Below are positions 17,517 through 26,195 of a stretch of 64,000 nt of DNA, piece by piece. The position numbers were made by a program, and so were the translations under genes. Every line of letters begins with the position of its first letter. Positions within the stretch are counted from its first letter, which is position 1. The stretch is from Roseimaritima sediminicola (lineage in GTDB: Bacteria; Planctomycetota; Planctomycetia; Pirellulales; Pirellulaceae): assembly GCF_009618275.1 (NCBI RefSeq), contig NZ_WIAD01000003.1, positions 62,001-126,000 of the forward strand, in the 5' to 3' direction. The notes below the pieces were generated by a model. It did not search any database. It had not been told where the DNA came from and worked only from the letters and a program-made list of their open reading frames with translations.

Positions 17517-19357
17517 CAAGGCGTCTCTCGCAGAGGGGCAGGGTTCAGGGGCTTTTCATCTGTCTCGGACGGGCGACCTGTCTCGGACGGGCGACCTGTC
17601 TCGGACGGGCGACCTGTCTCGGACGGGCGACCTGTCTCGGACGGGCGGGGCGGCAACCGGTAGGCGACCGCTTGATCGGAGCTGCGAACCAACAGGTGCC
17701 GCCCCGAAACGGCCGGGTAATTCCACGTATTGCCCTCGGGTCCGGGCAGCCGCGCCAGCTCCTCGAACGCTTCGGGATTACAGCGTACCAACGCCACGGG
17801 CCCGGCTTCGGCTTGCACGACCAGACAATCCTCGACGCGCAGCAACTGGCCCTGACCGTAGCGGTCCCCGCGCGGTTGTCGCCACATCCGCTCCGGGCCG
17901 CGCAGGTCCACGCACTCCAGCGTCCCGTCGCTCAGCGCGTAGGCGTAGTGGCCATCGAGCACGACGTTGGTGAATTTGGTTTTCAGCAGCCGGCCGTCGG
18001 ACCACTCGACGTCGACCCGTTGATCTGCCGGCGCATCGCTGTCGATCCGCAACAATTCACTGCCGCCGCCATAGCCCTTGGACAGCAGCACGCCGTCGTC
18101 TTGATAGATCGCCGGGTTCGAACACGAGGCCCCGCCGCTGCTGCTGCCCGGCCACGGCGTTTCCCACAGCACCCGACCGTCTTCGATGCTGTGACCGGTG
18201 ACGTTGGATTCATTGACCGAAACAATTTGTGCGACGCCATCGAGCACGGCTTTGACGGGCGAAGCGTAACTGATCTGGGTGTTGCCGCCGAGCCAGCGTT
18301 CGCCGCCATCGTCGGCATCCAGAGCGATCAAGCTGGCCAGCGGACTGCCGGGGTCTTGCGGGTCGCGGGGGCCGCCGTAGGGCACCACGACCAACGCCCC
18401 GGAGCCGGTTTTATCCGCGGTTTTATCCGCGGTTTCACTTCGCGTTTCGACGATCAAAGGCGAGGCGGCTCGCCCCCACGTGACCGCCTGCTCGGCCGTC
18501 GCCTGGTCCATCCCGGCGCGCTGCAACAGGTCCTTCTGCCAGAGGCGCTTACCGGTCCGTCCGTCCAGACACAGCAGGATGCCAACGGCCGTTTGTGCGT
18601 AGACTTTGCCGCGATAGATCGTCGGCGTCGCCCGCGGTCCGGTTCCGCCCAGGGGATGGTAGTGGCCGCCGGGCGAGGCGTGGTACCAAACCAGTTGGCC
18701 ATCGTCGATGCGGTAACAGGTCACCCACTGCTGGGCCGTCTCGCCTTCGCCACGCTGTTCCATGGTCACGGCAAACCCATCGGCAATGGCAAACCCGGAC
18801 CACCCCGGGCCGACCGATTGTCGCCACAGCTCCTCCGCTCCCGACCAATCGGTCGAAAACGCTCGCCGGGCCACGACGCCATCGCGGCCGGGGCCTAGAA
18901 AGCCGGGAAAGTCGTCCGCATCGATGTCGCCCAAATCGGCTTCGCCCTCGCCCTTCTGAGCGACCGGATCCGGAGCGGCAAACCGCGGCGCAAACAGGGG
19001 CACCAGTTCGCCATTGACGCCGACGACTTCGTAAAAAGCCAAAAACAAACCCAGGGCCGCGGCCAGCATCGCCGCGGGCATCCACCGCTGCAGGGGCGGC
19101 GCGTCCCGCCGCAGGGTCCAGACCAGGGCCGCGACCACCCCGATCGTGCCCAGCACATAACTGAGCATGTTCATCATCTGGCCATCGGCCCACGGCTTGC
19201 ACGCCTGGGCGACGAAGATCAACAGCACACACAGTCCCGCGATCCACAGTCCGGCACGCCGCTTTGGGCGTCGCGGTCCGCTTTCGCTGCCCTCGATCGG
19301 CTCGGACTCAGCTGCGGTGCGAGGATTCGAATCGTTTGGCTCGTTCGTTGCGGACAC
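17516..19357 (-). CDS. Membrane-anchored PQQ-like beta-propeller protein with C-terminal GRPSET repeats
   Basis: A 613-residue protein. Three hydrophobic segments lie in the first 130 residues ('LWIAGLCVLLIFVAQA', 'YVLGTIGVVAALVW', 'AAMLAAALGLFLAFY'). A PQQ/WD-type propeller follows ('FPGFLGPGRDGV', 'TPTIYRGKVYAQT', 'LLCLDGRTGKRLWQ', 'GRVLWETPWPG'). Such proteins are abundant in planctomycetes, and PQQ binding cannot be assumed. The C-terminus ends in five copies of a six-residue unit (GRPSET) encoded by an 18-bp repeat. The GTG at 19357 is the visible start. The gene overlaps the bshB1 start by one base, suggesting co-expression, though a functional link to bacillithiol is not obvious. Confidence 0.82.
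   Translation of the reverse strand: MSATNEPNDSNPRTAAESEPIEGSESGPRRPKRRAGLWIAGLCVLLIFVAQACKPWADGQMMNMLSYVLGTIGVVAALVWTLRRDAPPLQRWMPAAMLAAALGLFLAFYEVVGVNGELVPLFAPRFAAPDPVAQKGEGEADLGDIDADDFPGFLGPGRDGVVARRAFSTDWSGAEELWRQSVGPGWSGFAIADGFAVTMEQRGEGETAQQWVTCYRIDDGQLVWYHASPGGHYHPLGGTGPRATPTIYRGKVYAQTAVGILLCLDGRTGKRLWQKDLLQRAGMDQATAEQAVTWGRAASPLIVETRSETADKTADKTGSGALVVVPYGGPRDPQDPGSPLASLIALDADDGGERWLGGNTQISYASPVKAVLDGVAQIVSVNESNVTGHSIEDGRVLWETPWPGSSSGGASCSNPAIYQDDGVLLSKGYGGGSELLRIDSDAPADQRVDVEWSDGRLLKTKFTNVVLDGHYAYALSDGTLECVDLRGPERMWRQPRGDRYGQGQLLRVEDCLVVQAEAGPVALVRCNPEAFEELARLPGPEGNTWNYPAVSGRHLLVRSSDQAVAYRLPPRPSETGRPSETGRPSETGRPSETGRPSETDEKPLNPAPLRETP
17560..17649. repeat. 18-bp in-frame minisatellite (5 copies)
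   Basis: CTGTCTCGGACGGGCGAC is repeated five times head to tail, the last copy diverging at its final bases. On the coding (minus) strand it gives the GRPSET repeats at the C-terminus of the PQQ-propeller protein. Confidence 0.92.
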
Positions 19358-19490
19358 GGCACCAGTTAACGGTTAAAGAGTCTTACGACAGCGATTCTTA
19401 CGAAAGTCAGCACTGCTTACGGAAAAAGGGGGGCGGTCACGCCGAATTCCGAGGCCCTTCACTCTAACGGCAATCGCGGCGACGGCCTAT

Positions 19491-19550
19491 CGGGCCGGGC
19501 ACTGACAGTTCGGGCCGGGCGCTGACAGTTCGGGCCGGGCGCTGACAGTT
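19491..19550. repeat. Intergenic 20-bp tandem repeat (3 copies)
   Basis: CGGGCCGGGCACTGACAGTT at 19491-19510 is followed by two copies with a single base change (GC in place of AC at the centre). The array ends 29 bases before the ATG of the methyltransferase gene, so it lies in its leader or promoter region. The period of 20 is not a multiple of three, as expected outside a gene. Confidence 0.9.
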
Positions 19551-19579
19551 CGGATTGGCTGCGGTTAGAATCCGCCCTC

Positions 19580-20470
19580 ATGCAAGCGGCAACCTATCAA
19601 TTAATTGACTTCGGCGAGGGGCGCAAACTGGAATCGCTTGGCGATTTCCTGATCGACCGGCCCTCTCCGGCAGCGCTGCACCAGCGTGCTCGGAGCGACG
19701 GTTGGGCACGGGCCGACGCCCGGTTTGATGTGCGGAGCAAGCGGTGGTCGTTCCGCCGCCGCTGGCCGGAGTCGCTCTTCGTGGACTGCGGACCGTTTCG
19801 GATGCCGGTCCAACCGACGCCGTTTGGCCACATCGGTTTGTTTCCCGAACAGCATGCGAATTGGCAGTGGCTGCACCGACAGGCCGCAGCGCATCGCGAG
19901 GCAGGCGAGCATCCCTTCCGCGGACTCAATTTATTCGCCTACACCGGCGCCAGTTCTTTGGCCATCGCGTCGGGAGGCGGTTCGGCGGTACACGTCGATG
20001 CGGCCAAACCCAACGTGGCGGCGGCCAAGCGGGCGGCCGCCGCCAATCATTTTGACGACTCGATCCGCTTCCTGACCGACGACGCTCGCAAATTCGTCGC
20101 TCGCGAACTTCGCCGCGGCCGCGTCTATGACTTGATCGTCCTGGACCCGCCCGCCTACGGACACGGCCCCGGCGGCAAGGCTTGGCGTCTGGAGCGGGAC
20201 CTCTGGCCGCTGCTGGATGACTGTTTGAAACTGCTGTCCCGGCCAGAGCGTCGGCTGTTGGTTACCGGTCATAGTGAACAGGTTGATCACCGCGATATCC
20301 AACGCTACCTGACGCAGCGGTGCGGGGACCGGGTCGCGATCGAGGCCGGCCGGTCAAGTCTGCCGGATGCGGCGGGCCGCCGCCTGGACTGCGGATTTTC
20401 GGTCCGCGCGACCTGGTCCGAAGGCCAACGTGTTTCCCCGTCATCGAACCGCACACCGTCGATCGATTAG
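19580..20470 (+). CDS. Class I SAM-dependent methyltransferase, RlmI/RlmK-like (23S rRNA m5C/m7G type)
   Basis: A 296-residue soluble enzyme with motif I 'GLNLFAYTGASSLA', an Asp at the end of the second strand ('AVHVDAAKPNVAAAKR'), and motif IV 'IVLDPPAYGHG', a D-P-P-x-(Y/F) motif seen in amino-group and ring-carbon RNA methyltransferases. The layout matches the C-terminal domain of RlmI/RlmK-type 23S rRNA methyltransferases but lacks an N-terminal PUA domain, as many planctomycete forms do. The exact site is not deducible. A three-copy 20-bp repeat lies just upstream. LarE follows 55 bases downstream on the same strand. Confidence 0.82.
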   Translation: MQAATYQLIDFGEGRKLESLGDFLIDRPSPAALHQRARSDGWARADARFDVRSKRWSFRRRWPESLFVDCGPFRMPVQPTPFGHIGLFPEQHANWQWLHRQAAAHREAGEHPFRGLNLFAYTGASSLAIASGGGSAVHVDAAKPNVAAAKRAAAANHFDDSIRFLTDDARKFVARELRRGRVYDLIVLDPPAYGHGPGGKAWRLERDLWPLLDDCLKLLSRPERRLLVTGHSEQVDHRDIQRYLTQRCGDRVAIEAGRSSLPDAAGRRLDCGFSVRATWSEGQRVSPSSNRTPSID

Positions 20471-20525
20471 CATGGTAGGCTGTGTTTGACGTTCCGTTTG
20501 TACCTGCCCTTGTTCGAATTCGCCC

Positions 20526-21557
20526 ATGTCCGGCTTTGCGTCCACCAATTCTCCGCCCTCTTCGCCGGACATCCATCAGGTTGCCGCGGAACTGGTCGCT
20601 CGTCTGGGTCGCTGTGAGTCTTGTGTGGTGGCGTTTTCCGGCGGGGTGGACAGTGCGGTCGTGGCGTCCGCTGCCGCCCGGGCGTTGGGCTCACGGGCCT
20701 TGGCCGTTACCGCGGTCAGCCCCAGTCTTTCAGCGGCCCAGCTGAAAACCGCTCGGCGGGTCGCAGCGGAAATCGGGATCGAACATCGGGAGGTCGCGAC
20801 CGACGAGATTCACGATCCGGCCTATGTGAAAAACGACAACCGCCGCTGTTTCTACTGCAAACAAACCCTCTACCAACACCTGCAACAATTGGCCACCGCC
20901 CTGGGAACGGCTGAGATCGTCAGCGGTACCAACGCCGACGATACTCAGGATTATCGACCGGGCATCCAGGCCGGCAGGCAGGCCCGCGTCCGCACGCCCC
21001 TGGCGGATCTGGGTATCGACAAAGCCGGCGTTCGGCAATTGGCAGCCCTATGGGGGTTGTCGGTTCGGGACGCACCGGCCTCGCCCTGCCTGTCCAGCCG
21101 TTTGGCCTACGGGGTCGCCGTCACCCCGGAGCGTTTGGCGATGGTCGAAGCGGCCGAAGCGTTCCTTGACCAGCACGGATTTTCACCGCTTCGCGTCCGT
21201 CTGCATGCCGGAGAACTGGCGCGGATCGAGGTCGCGCCGGAGGCCATCGTGCGGCTGCTCGAACCGCCGCTGTGGCAACAAACCGTTGCGGCGCTGCGGG
21301 CCGCCGGATTCCGCACGGTGACGGTGGATCTGGAAGGATTCCGCAGCGGCAACCTCAATCAGTTGGTCACGCTGTCACCCCCGGCGGCGGCAGCCCCGGC
21401 GGCGGCAGCCCCGGCGGCGGCAGTCCCGCCGGCGGCAGTCCCGGCGGCGGACTGTGCGACTACCGAGCAAGATACTACCGAGCAAGATACTGTGATCGCG
21501 AAACATACTGGGATCGCCAAACACGCCTCCCGCACAGGAAGCCGGACCATTGAATAG
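20526..21557 (+). CDS. larE: ATP-dependent sulfur transferase for nickel-pincer cofactor synthesis
   Basis: LarE adenylates and then sulfurates pyridinium bis-carboxylate mononucleotide on the way to the nickel-pincer cofactor of lactate racemase-type enzymes. The 343-residue protein has the PP-loop 'SGGVDSA' (residues about 39-45), 'SGTNADDTQDYRPG', and C188 in 'SPCLSSRLAYG', the expected sacrificial/cluster cysteine position. C108 and C111 in 'RRCFYCK' make it the three-cysteine kind, which in other bacteria can hold an iron-sulfur cluster. The last 70 residues are three successive low-complexity repeat arrays, not part of the LarE fold. LarB and LarC are not in the window. The stop overlaps the TTG start of the kinase gene by 8 bases. 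Confidence 0.9.
   Translation: MSGFASTNSPPSSPDIHQVAAELVARLGRCESCVVAFSGGVDSAVVASAAARALGSRALAVTAVSPSLSAAQLKTARRVAAEIGIEHREVATDEIHDPAYVKNDNRRCFYCKQTLYQHLQQLATALGTAEIVSGTNADDTQDYRPGIQAGRQARVRTPLADLGIDKAGVRQLAALWGLSVRDAPASPCLSSRLAYGVAVTPERLAMVEAAEAFLDQHGFSPLRVRLHAGELARIEVAPEAIVRLLEPPLWQQTVAALRAAGFRTVTVDLEGFRSGNLNQLVTLSPPAAAAPAAAAPAAAVPPAAVPAADCATTEQDTTEQDTVIAKHTGIAKHASRTGSRTIE
21379..21530. repeat. Three successive in-frame repeat arrays at the 3' end of larE
   Basis: First comes a 15-bp unit close to CCCGGCGGCGGCAGC, about five imperfect copies (about 21379-21453). Next is ACTACCGAGCAAGAT repeated twice (about 21459-21488). Last are two related 18-bp units around GATCGCGAAACATACTGG (21494-21530). 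All periods are multiples of three. They encode an Ala/Pro tail, TTEQD repeats and IAKH repeats beyond the conserved LarE domain. Confidence 0.85.
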
Positions 21558-23091
21558 TCCCGACAACCAACCGGGCGACGCAGCGCGCAGCGTGCGCGAG
21601 GGCGGTTCCGGCGCAGTCGATCTGACCGGGTGCTTGATGGGCGACTATCAACTGCTGCGGCGGCTCGGCCGTGGCGGTATGGCCGACGTGTACGTGGCCC
21701 AGCAAAAATCGCTGGGGCGACAGGTCGCGATCAAGGTGCTGCGCAGTGATCTGGCCAACGATGCCAACTATGTGGAACGGTTTCGGCGGGAGGCGCGCGC
21801 CGTGGCCAAGTTGTCCCACGCCAACATCGTCCAGGTATACGAGATCGGCCAACACCAGAGCCATTACTTCATCGTTCAGGAGTTCGTCGACGGACTGAAC
21901 CTGCGCGAGAAACTGGAGCGACAGGGTACCCTCAGCGTTCCCGAAGCGGTCAAGGTGTTGGCCGGCGTGACCGATGCGTTGGACGCCGCTCACGAGGCCG
22001 GCGTCACGCACCGTGACATCAAGCCCGAAAACATCATGCTGTCGCGTCGCGACGAAGTGAAGGTCGCCGACTTCGGCCTCGCTCGGGTGCTGGGCGGCGA
22101 ACCGCTGAAGGATCTGACCCAGGTGGGCCTGACGATGGGCACCCCACGCTATATGAGTCCCGAACAGGTGCAGGGCAAACCCGTCGACACACGCAGCGAT
22201 CTGTACTCGTTGGGCGTCACGATGTTTCACCTGTTGTGCGGCCGGCCACCGTTCGAAGCGGACGATCCTTTGGCGATGGCGGTCAAACACCTGCACGAAC
22301 GTCCGCCCGACCTTGCCCAGGCTCGCAGCGGAAACGATCTGCCCGCGTGGCTGGTCACCACCATCCATCGGCTGTTGGAAAAAGACCCCGCTCACCGGCC
22401 GCAGACACCGCACGAGTTGGCCGACGAAATTCGCTCGGGCATCACCCAACAGTCGCCTTCGCTAGCCGGTTCGGCGGCCACCAGTTTGTCGGCCGCGATG
22501 CGGTTGCAGTCGGTGATGGAGCGACAAAAGATGCGAGGCAAGCACCGGCGAATCAAGACCGCGGCGCTGTGGTTGTTGCCGCTGGTCGGTTTGTTGGCCG
22601 GCGGCGCTTGGGCGGCGCGGCGCCCCGCGGCCACGGTCGACACGCTGTTGGCCGCCGACGGGGTGGAGGTGGAACGCTTGCCGACGGCCGCCGCGCAGTA
22701 CCTGGAAGCGGCTCGCCTGGACCGGCCCCAGGCCTGGCGGGCGGTGTGGACGTTTCATCCGCCAGAGCACAGCGAGACCAACGCCGATTACGCCGTCAAA
22801 GCCAAACTGCAACTGGCCCGGCTGTACGGACGCCGCGACCAACACCTCTCGGCCATCGATTCCCTGGGCGACTTTGTCGACGATGGCGAGGTGCCGCTGC
22901 TGTACCGCATGCTGGGCCAAGCCCTGATGCTGGAATCCTACGAGCACAGCGGACAAACCAAGGCGGCGGGCCGGCTGCGCACCGAACTACAGAAGAATTA
23001 CCAACAACTGTCCGACACCAACCCCACGCATTTAGAATTGTTTCACCGCAAGGCGCCGCACCTGATCGTACAGCGTCTGCGGCCCTCCTGA
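21550..23091 (+). CDS. Membrane-anchored Ser/Thr protein kinase (Hanks type)
   Basis: A 513-residue kinase. After about 30 residues come 'YQLLRRLGRGGMADVY' (glycine loop), 'VAIKVL' (ATP Lys), 'HRDIKPENIML' (catalytic loop), 'DFGLAR' and 'GTPRYMSPEQ' (activation segment). A hydrophobic segment near residue 340 ('LWLLPLVGLLAGGAWAA') anchors it, leaving an extracytoplasmic C-terminus of about 160 residues with TPR-like helices. The start is taken as TTG at 21550 because AGGAAG ends 8 bases upstream; it overlaps the larE stop by 8 bases, so the kinase is coupled to larE. Kinases of this kind are very numerous in planctomycetes, and the substrate is unknown. Confidence 0.9.
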   Translation: MNSPDNQPGDAARSVREGGSGAVDLTGCLMGDYQLLRRLGRGGMADVYVAQQKSLGRQVAIKVLRSDLANDANYVERFRREARAVAKLSHANIVQVYEIGQHQSHYFIVQEFVDGLNLREKLERQGTLSVPEAVKVLAGVTDALDAAHEAGVTHRDIKPENIMLSRRDEVKVADFGLARVLGGEPLKDLTQVGLTMGTPRYMSPEQVQGKPVDTRSDLYSLGVTMFHLLCGRPPFEADDPLAMAVKHLHERPPDLAQARSGNDLPAWLVTTIHRLLEKDPAHRPQTPHELADEIRSGITQQSPSLAGSAATSLSAAMRLQSVMERQKMRGKHRRIKTAALWLLPLVGLLAGGAWAARRPAATVDTLLAADGVEVERLPTAAAQYLEAARLDRPQAWRAVWTFHPPEHSETNADYAVKAKLQLARLYGRRDQHLSAIDSLGDFVDDGEVPLLYRMLGQALMLESYEHSGQTKAAGRLRTELQKNYQQLSDTNPTHLELFHRKAPHLIVQRLRPS

Positions 23092-23100
23092 TCCTCCCAT

Positions 23101-23122
23101 CCCTCCCGTCCCCGTCCCTCCC
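23101..23122 (-). other. G-quadruplex-type motif (template strand) in leader of the Dabb gene
   Basis: The plus strand has five C runs of three to four bases with one- or two-base spacers. The minus strand thus has five G runs, meeting the usual quadruplex rule. It lies 36 bases before the ATG of the next gene and directly after the kinase stop. No effect is known; it could stall polymerase or simply reflect composition. Confidence 0.45.
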
Positions 23123-23157
23123 GCATCCATCCGTCCCTGCCCGCTGAGGTAAAAATC

Positions 23158-23574
23158 ATGACACGAATTAAACCCGCGCTGCTGTCGACCATGTGCCTGT
23201 TGCTGGCCGCCTTGCTAACGACCCTCGCCATGAACAACACTTCCCCCGTTACCGCCCAAGAGACCGAGTCCCGCAAACTGCGGCACGTGGTCCTGTTCCA
23301 GTTCAAGGAATCGTCCACTGACGAGCAGGTCCAGCGGGTGGTCGATGCCTTTGTCGCACTGCCCGGCAAGATCGACACGATTACCGACTTCGAGTACGGC
23401 ACCAACAACAGCCCCGAGAACCTCGCGGACGGTTTCACACACTGCTTTACCGTCACCTTCGATTCCGAACAGGGACGGGCCACCTACCTGCCGCATCCGG
23501 CCCACAAGGAATTTGTCGAAGTCCTCAAGCCGCACCTGGAGAAGGCTTTGGTATTCGACTACTGGGCGGATTGA
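23158..23574 (+). CDS. Secreted Dabb (stress-responsive alpha/beta barrel) domain protein
   Basis: A 138-residue protein with a clear signal peptide (residues 1-35, 'LLSTMCLLLAALLTTLAM', cleavage near 'TAQE'). It is followed by one Dabb domain: 'LRHVVLFQFKESSTDEQVQRVVDAF', 'FEYGTNNSPENLADGFTH' and 'YLPHPAHKEFVEVLKP' with the conserved His residues of the dimeric ferredoxin-like fold. Many planctomycete genomes carry exported Dabb proteins of unknown role. The ATG is preceded by a GAGG at 23145-23148. It stands between the kinase and fumC genes on the same strand, without obvious coupling. Confidence 0.88.
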   Translation: MTRIKPALLSTMCLLLAALLTTLAMNNTSPVTAQETESRKLRHVVLFQFKESSTDEQVQRVVDAFVALPGKIDTITDFEYGTNNSPENLADGFTHCFTVTFDSEQGRATYLPHPAHKEFVEVLKPHLEKALVFDYWAD

Positions 23575-23723
23575 TTCCGATCCTTTTCATGCGGTGGCCG
23601 CCGCGGATTCGCTCGGTCGCCGGCTCCCCAAAGCGGGATGGGTTCTTTAGATTACGCAGCACAACGGCGCGGTAATGCGTGCTTGCTGCGAACCTCTTTC
23701 CGACCCTACCTGCGAGCCCTGAC

Positions 23724-25148
23724 ATGACAAAGTATCGAACCGAACACGACTCGATGGGCGACGTTCAAGTTCCGGCGGACGCCTACTACGGAGCGCAGAC
23801 CCAGCGGGCTGTCGAAAACTTTCCGATCAGCGGCTGGAGGCTGCCCTCGTCGATGATCTCGGCCATGGGGCTGGTCAAACTGGCCTGCGCCACGGCCAAT
23901 CGCGACCTCGGCAAGTTGACCGGCAGCGGCAAAAACCCGCTGGACGACCAAGCCGTCGAGGCCCTGCTCGAGGCCGCCCGCGAGGTCTCCGAGGGCAAGC
24001 TGGATGACCAGTTTCCGGTGGACGTGTTCCAAACCGGCAGCGGCACCAGCAGCAACATGAACATCAACGAAGTGATCAGCAACCGCGCGATCGAGATCGT
24101 CGGTGGCGACCGGATGGCAACCCAAAAACCGATCCATCCCAACGATCACGTCAACATGGGACAGAGCACCAACGATACGTTCCCGACCGCCATCCACGTG
24201 GCCGTGGCGGTGCAGATACAGCGTCGCCTGATCCCGGCCCTGGACAAACTGCGAGCCGCCCTCGAGGAAAAGGCCGAGCAGTGGGACAGGGTGATCAAGA
24301 TCGGCCGCACGCACCTGATGGATGCCACGCCGCTGCGACTGGGGCAAGAGTTCGGCGGGTTCGCTCGCCAACTGGAACTCTCTCTCCAGCGAGCCCGGCG
24401 GGCGGCCGAGGCCGTCCTGGAATTGCCCGTCGGCGGCACCGCCGTGGGCAGTGGGATCAATACCCATCCCGAATTCGGTCGCCGCGTGGCCGAGGTTCTG
24501 GCCGAGGAAACGGGTGTCGAATTCGTCGAGGCCGTCAACCACTTCGAAGCCAACGCCCAACGCGACGCCTTGGTCGAATCGCACGGCCAGCTCAAGTGCA
24601 TCGCGCAAACCCTGTTCAACGTTGCCAACAACGTGCGTTGGCTGGGCAGCGGCCCGCGCTGTGGTTTCTATGAAGTCCAACTGCCCTCGCGCCAACCCGG
24701 CAGCTCGATCATGCCCGGCAAAGTGAATCCGGTGATGTGTGAATCGTTGATGCAGTTGACCGCCCGCGTGATCGGCAACGATGGCTGCATGAGCATGTCC
24801 GGAGCGGCCGGCGGGAATTTCCAGCTGAACATCATGATGCCGGTGATGGCTCATACCGCGCTGGAATCAATTCAATTGCTCGCTTCGGGAGCCGACGCGT
24901 TTGTGGAGTTCTGCGTCGCCGAGATGCAGGCGAATGTCGATGTTTGCGAGGCGGCGGTCGAGCAGAGCCTGTCGATGTGCACGAGTTTGAATCCGTTGAT
25001 CGGATACGAACAGGCCGCCAAGCTGGCCAAGGAAGCGTTCGCCACCGGCAAGACGATTCGCGAGCTGTGCATCGAAAAAGGCGTGCTGGACGAGCAGGCG
25101 TTGAACGAGGCGTTGGATCCCTGGTCGATGACCGAGCCGCAGGCTTGA
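23724..25148 (+). CDS. fumC: Class II fumarate hydratase
   Basis: Fumarase C catalyses the reversible hydration of fumarate to L-malate in the TCA cycle as an iron-free homotetramer. The 474-residue protein has the family signature 'GSSIMPGKVNPV', the active-site 'GSGTSSNMN', 'HPNDHVN', 'GRTHLMDATPLRLG' (catalytic His region) and the C-terminal 'TSLNPLIGYEQAAKLAK'. Length and motifs agree with FumC rather than aspartase, which otherwise shares the fold. The ATG at 23724 matches the usual 'YRTEHDSMGDVQVP' start; upstream residues in frame are not conserved-looking. A GC hairpin follows about 45 bases after the stop. Confidence 0.95.
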   Translation: MTKYRTEHDSMGDVQVPADAYYGAQTQRAVENFPISGWRLPSSMISAMGLVKLACATANRDLGKLTGSGKNPLDDQAVEALLEAAREVSEGKLDDQFPVDVFQTGSGTSSNMNINEVISNRAIEIVGGDRMATQKPIHPNDHVNMGQSTNDTFPTAIHVAVAVQIQRRLIPALDKLRAALEEKAEQWDRVIKIGRTHLMDATPLRLGQEFGGFARQLELSLQRARRAAEAVLELPVGGTAVGSGINTHPEFGRRVAEVLAEETGVEFVEAVNHFEANAQRDALVESHGQLKCIAQTLFNVANNVRWLGSGPRCGFYEVQLPSRQPGSSIMPGKVNPVMCESLMQLTARVIGNDGCMSMSGAAGGNFQLNIMMPVMAHTALESIQLLASGADAFVEFCVAEMQANVDVCEAAVEQSLSMCTSLNPLIGYEQAAKLAKEAFATGKTIRELCIEKGVLDEQALNEALDPWSMTEPQA

Positions 25149-25192
25149 TGGGATCTAGCTGAACAGTAAACGCAGCAACCCGCGAACAACTT

Positions 25193-25225
25193 GAGCCGTT
25201 GGGGCGAACGCCCCGGTTCTTGCCC
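25193..25225 (+). terminator. Possible terminator after fumC
   Basis: GGGGC (25201-25205) pairs with GCCCC (25210-25214) over a four-base loop. The stem is extended by GAGCC (25193-25197) pairing with GGTTC (25215-25219) across a three-base bulge. Only TTCTT follows, so the U-tract is weak. The remainder of the gap before the Bpt/Ate gene shows nothing recognisable. Confidence 0.3.
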
Positions 25226-25343
25226 CCCCGCGTAGAGTCCATCCGATTCGATTGGCTTTTCCAGCCAGGGGGCGGTAGAATCGACCACGGACCAATAAGA
25301 AGATGGCCCAGAGCGCACAATCGGCTGAGGTGAAAACGAACGC

Positions 25344-26138
25344 ATGCGTGAGGTGGCAGCGAGCCCGGCGCCGAGGTTTCAGGATGACAGTCTGATCGTC
25401 ATCCAGGACAGCTTGCAGCCCTGTCCCTACCTCGCCGATCAGGTCGCTCGGATGCCGCTCCAGTGGCCCCAGCGAACCTACAACGCGGCGGACGTGGATG
25501 CTTTCCTGGCCGCGGGCTATCGCCGCAGCGGTGCCTTTCTGTATCGCACTCAGTGCCCGCGCTGCCAGGCCTGCGAACCCACCCGGGTGCTGGTTGACGA
25601 ATACCAGCCGAGTCGTTCGCAGCGCCGAGTGCTACGCCGCGGCGATCGAGATCTCGAGGTCGAGGTGGTTCCGGCGATGGTCGATCGGCGGCATATCGAA
25701 CTATTCAACCTGCACCGCAATCAGCGCGGCCTGGGCGGCGAGCTGGAAGATATCGACCAGATGTCGTATCGCGCCTTCCTGGTGGACACGTTTTGCCAGA
25801 CCGTCGAGTTCCAGATCAAGCGGGAGGGGCGTCTGGTGGCGGTGGCGGTGACGGACGTCGGCCACGACGGGGTCTCGGCCGTCTACACCTATTTCGATCC
25901 CGCCTGTTCGCGTTATTCGCTGGGCACCTACGCGATCCTGAAACAATTGCAGTGGTGTCGGCAGATGGCGGCGGCCTACCTCTACTTGGGTCTCTACGTC
26001 GCAGAGAATCCGCACCTGAATTACAAGGCCGTCTACGGCCCCCAGCAGCGTCTGATCGACGGCGTCTGGCAACGCTTTGATTCCTCCGGCACGCCGCCCG
26101 GTGGCGGGTCGCCACAACCGCGTCAAAATCGCGTATAA
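25344..26138 (+). CDS. Aspartate/glutamate leucyl- or arginyltransferase (Bpt/Ate family)
   Basis: A 264-residue enzyme of the N-end rule pathway that would add Leu or Arg from charged tRNA to N-terminal Asp/Glu. Family features are an early Cys ('LQPCPYLADQVARMP'), 'YRRSGAFLYRTQCPRCQACEPTRV' with its Cys cluster (written here as one motif region, residues about 50-77), 'SRSQRRVLRR', and the C-terminal acetyltransferase-like signature 'YLYLGLYVAENPHLNYKA'. Bacterial members are mostly Bpt (leucyl), but planctomycete forms are often called arginyl-tRNA-protein transferase; the sequence alone does not settle this. The start ATG is the first in frame after a GAGGTG-like site. The ClpS/ClpAP partners are not in the window. 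Confidence 0.85.
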   Translation: MREVAASPAPRFQDDSLIVIQDSLQPCPYLADQVARMPLQWPQRTYNAADVDAFLAAGYRRSGAFLYRTQCPRCQACEPTRVLVDEYQPSRSQRRVLRRGDRDLEVEVVPAMVDRRHIELFNLHRNQRGLGGELEDIDQMSYRAFLVDTFCQTVEFQIKREGRLVAVAVTDVGHDGVSAVYTYFDPACSRYSLGTYAILKQLQWCRQMAAAYLYLGLYVAENPHLNYKAVYGPQQRLIDGVWQRFDSSGTPPGGGSPQPRQNRV

Positions 26139-26195
26139 CAGAGGCTTATCGGCCCATCCTCATCGATCGTAACTTCCTTGCAGAGAGCCCCCAAC

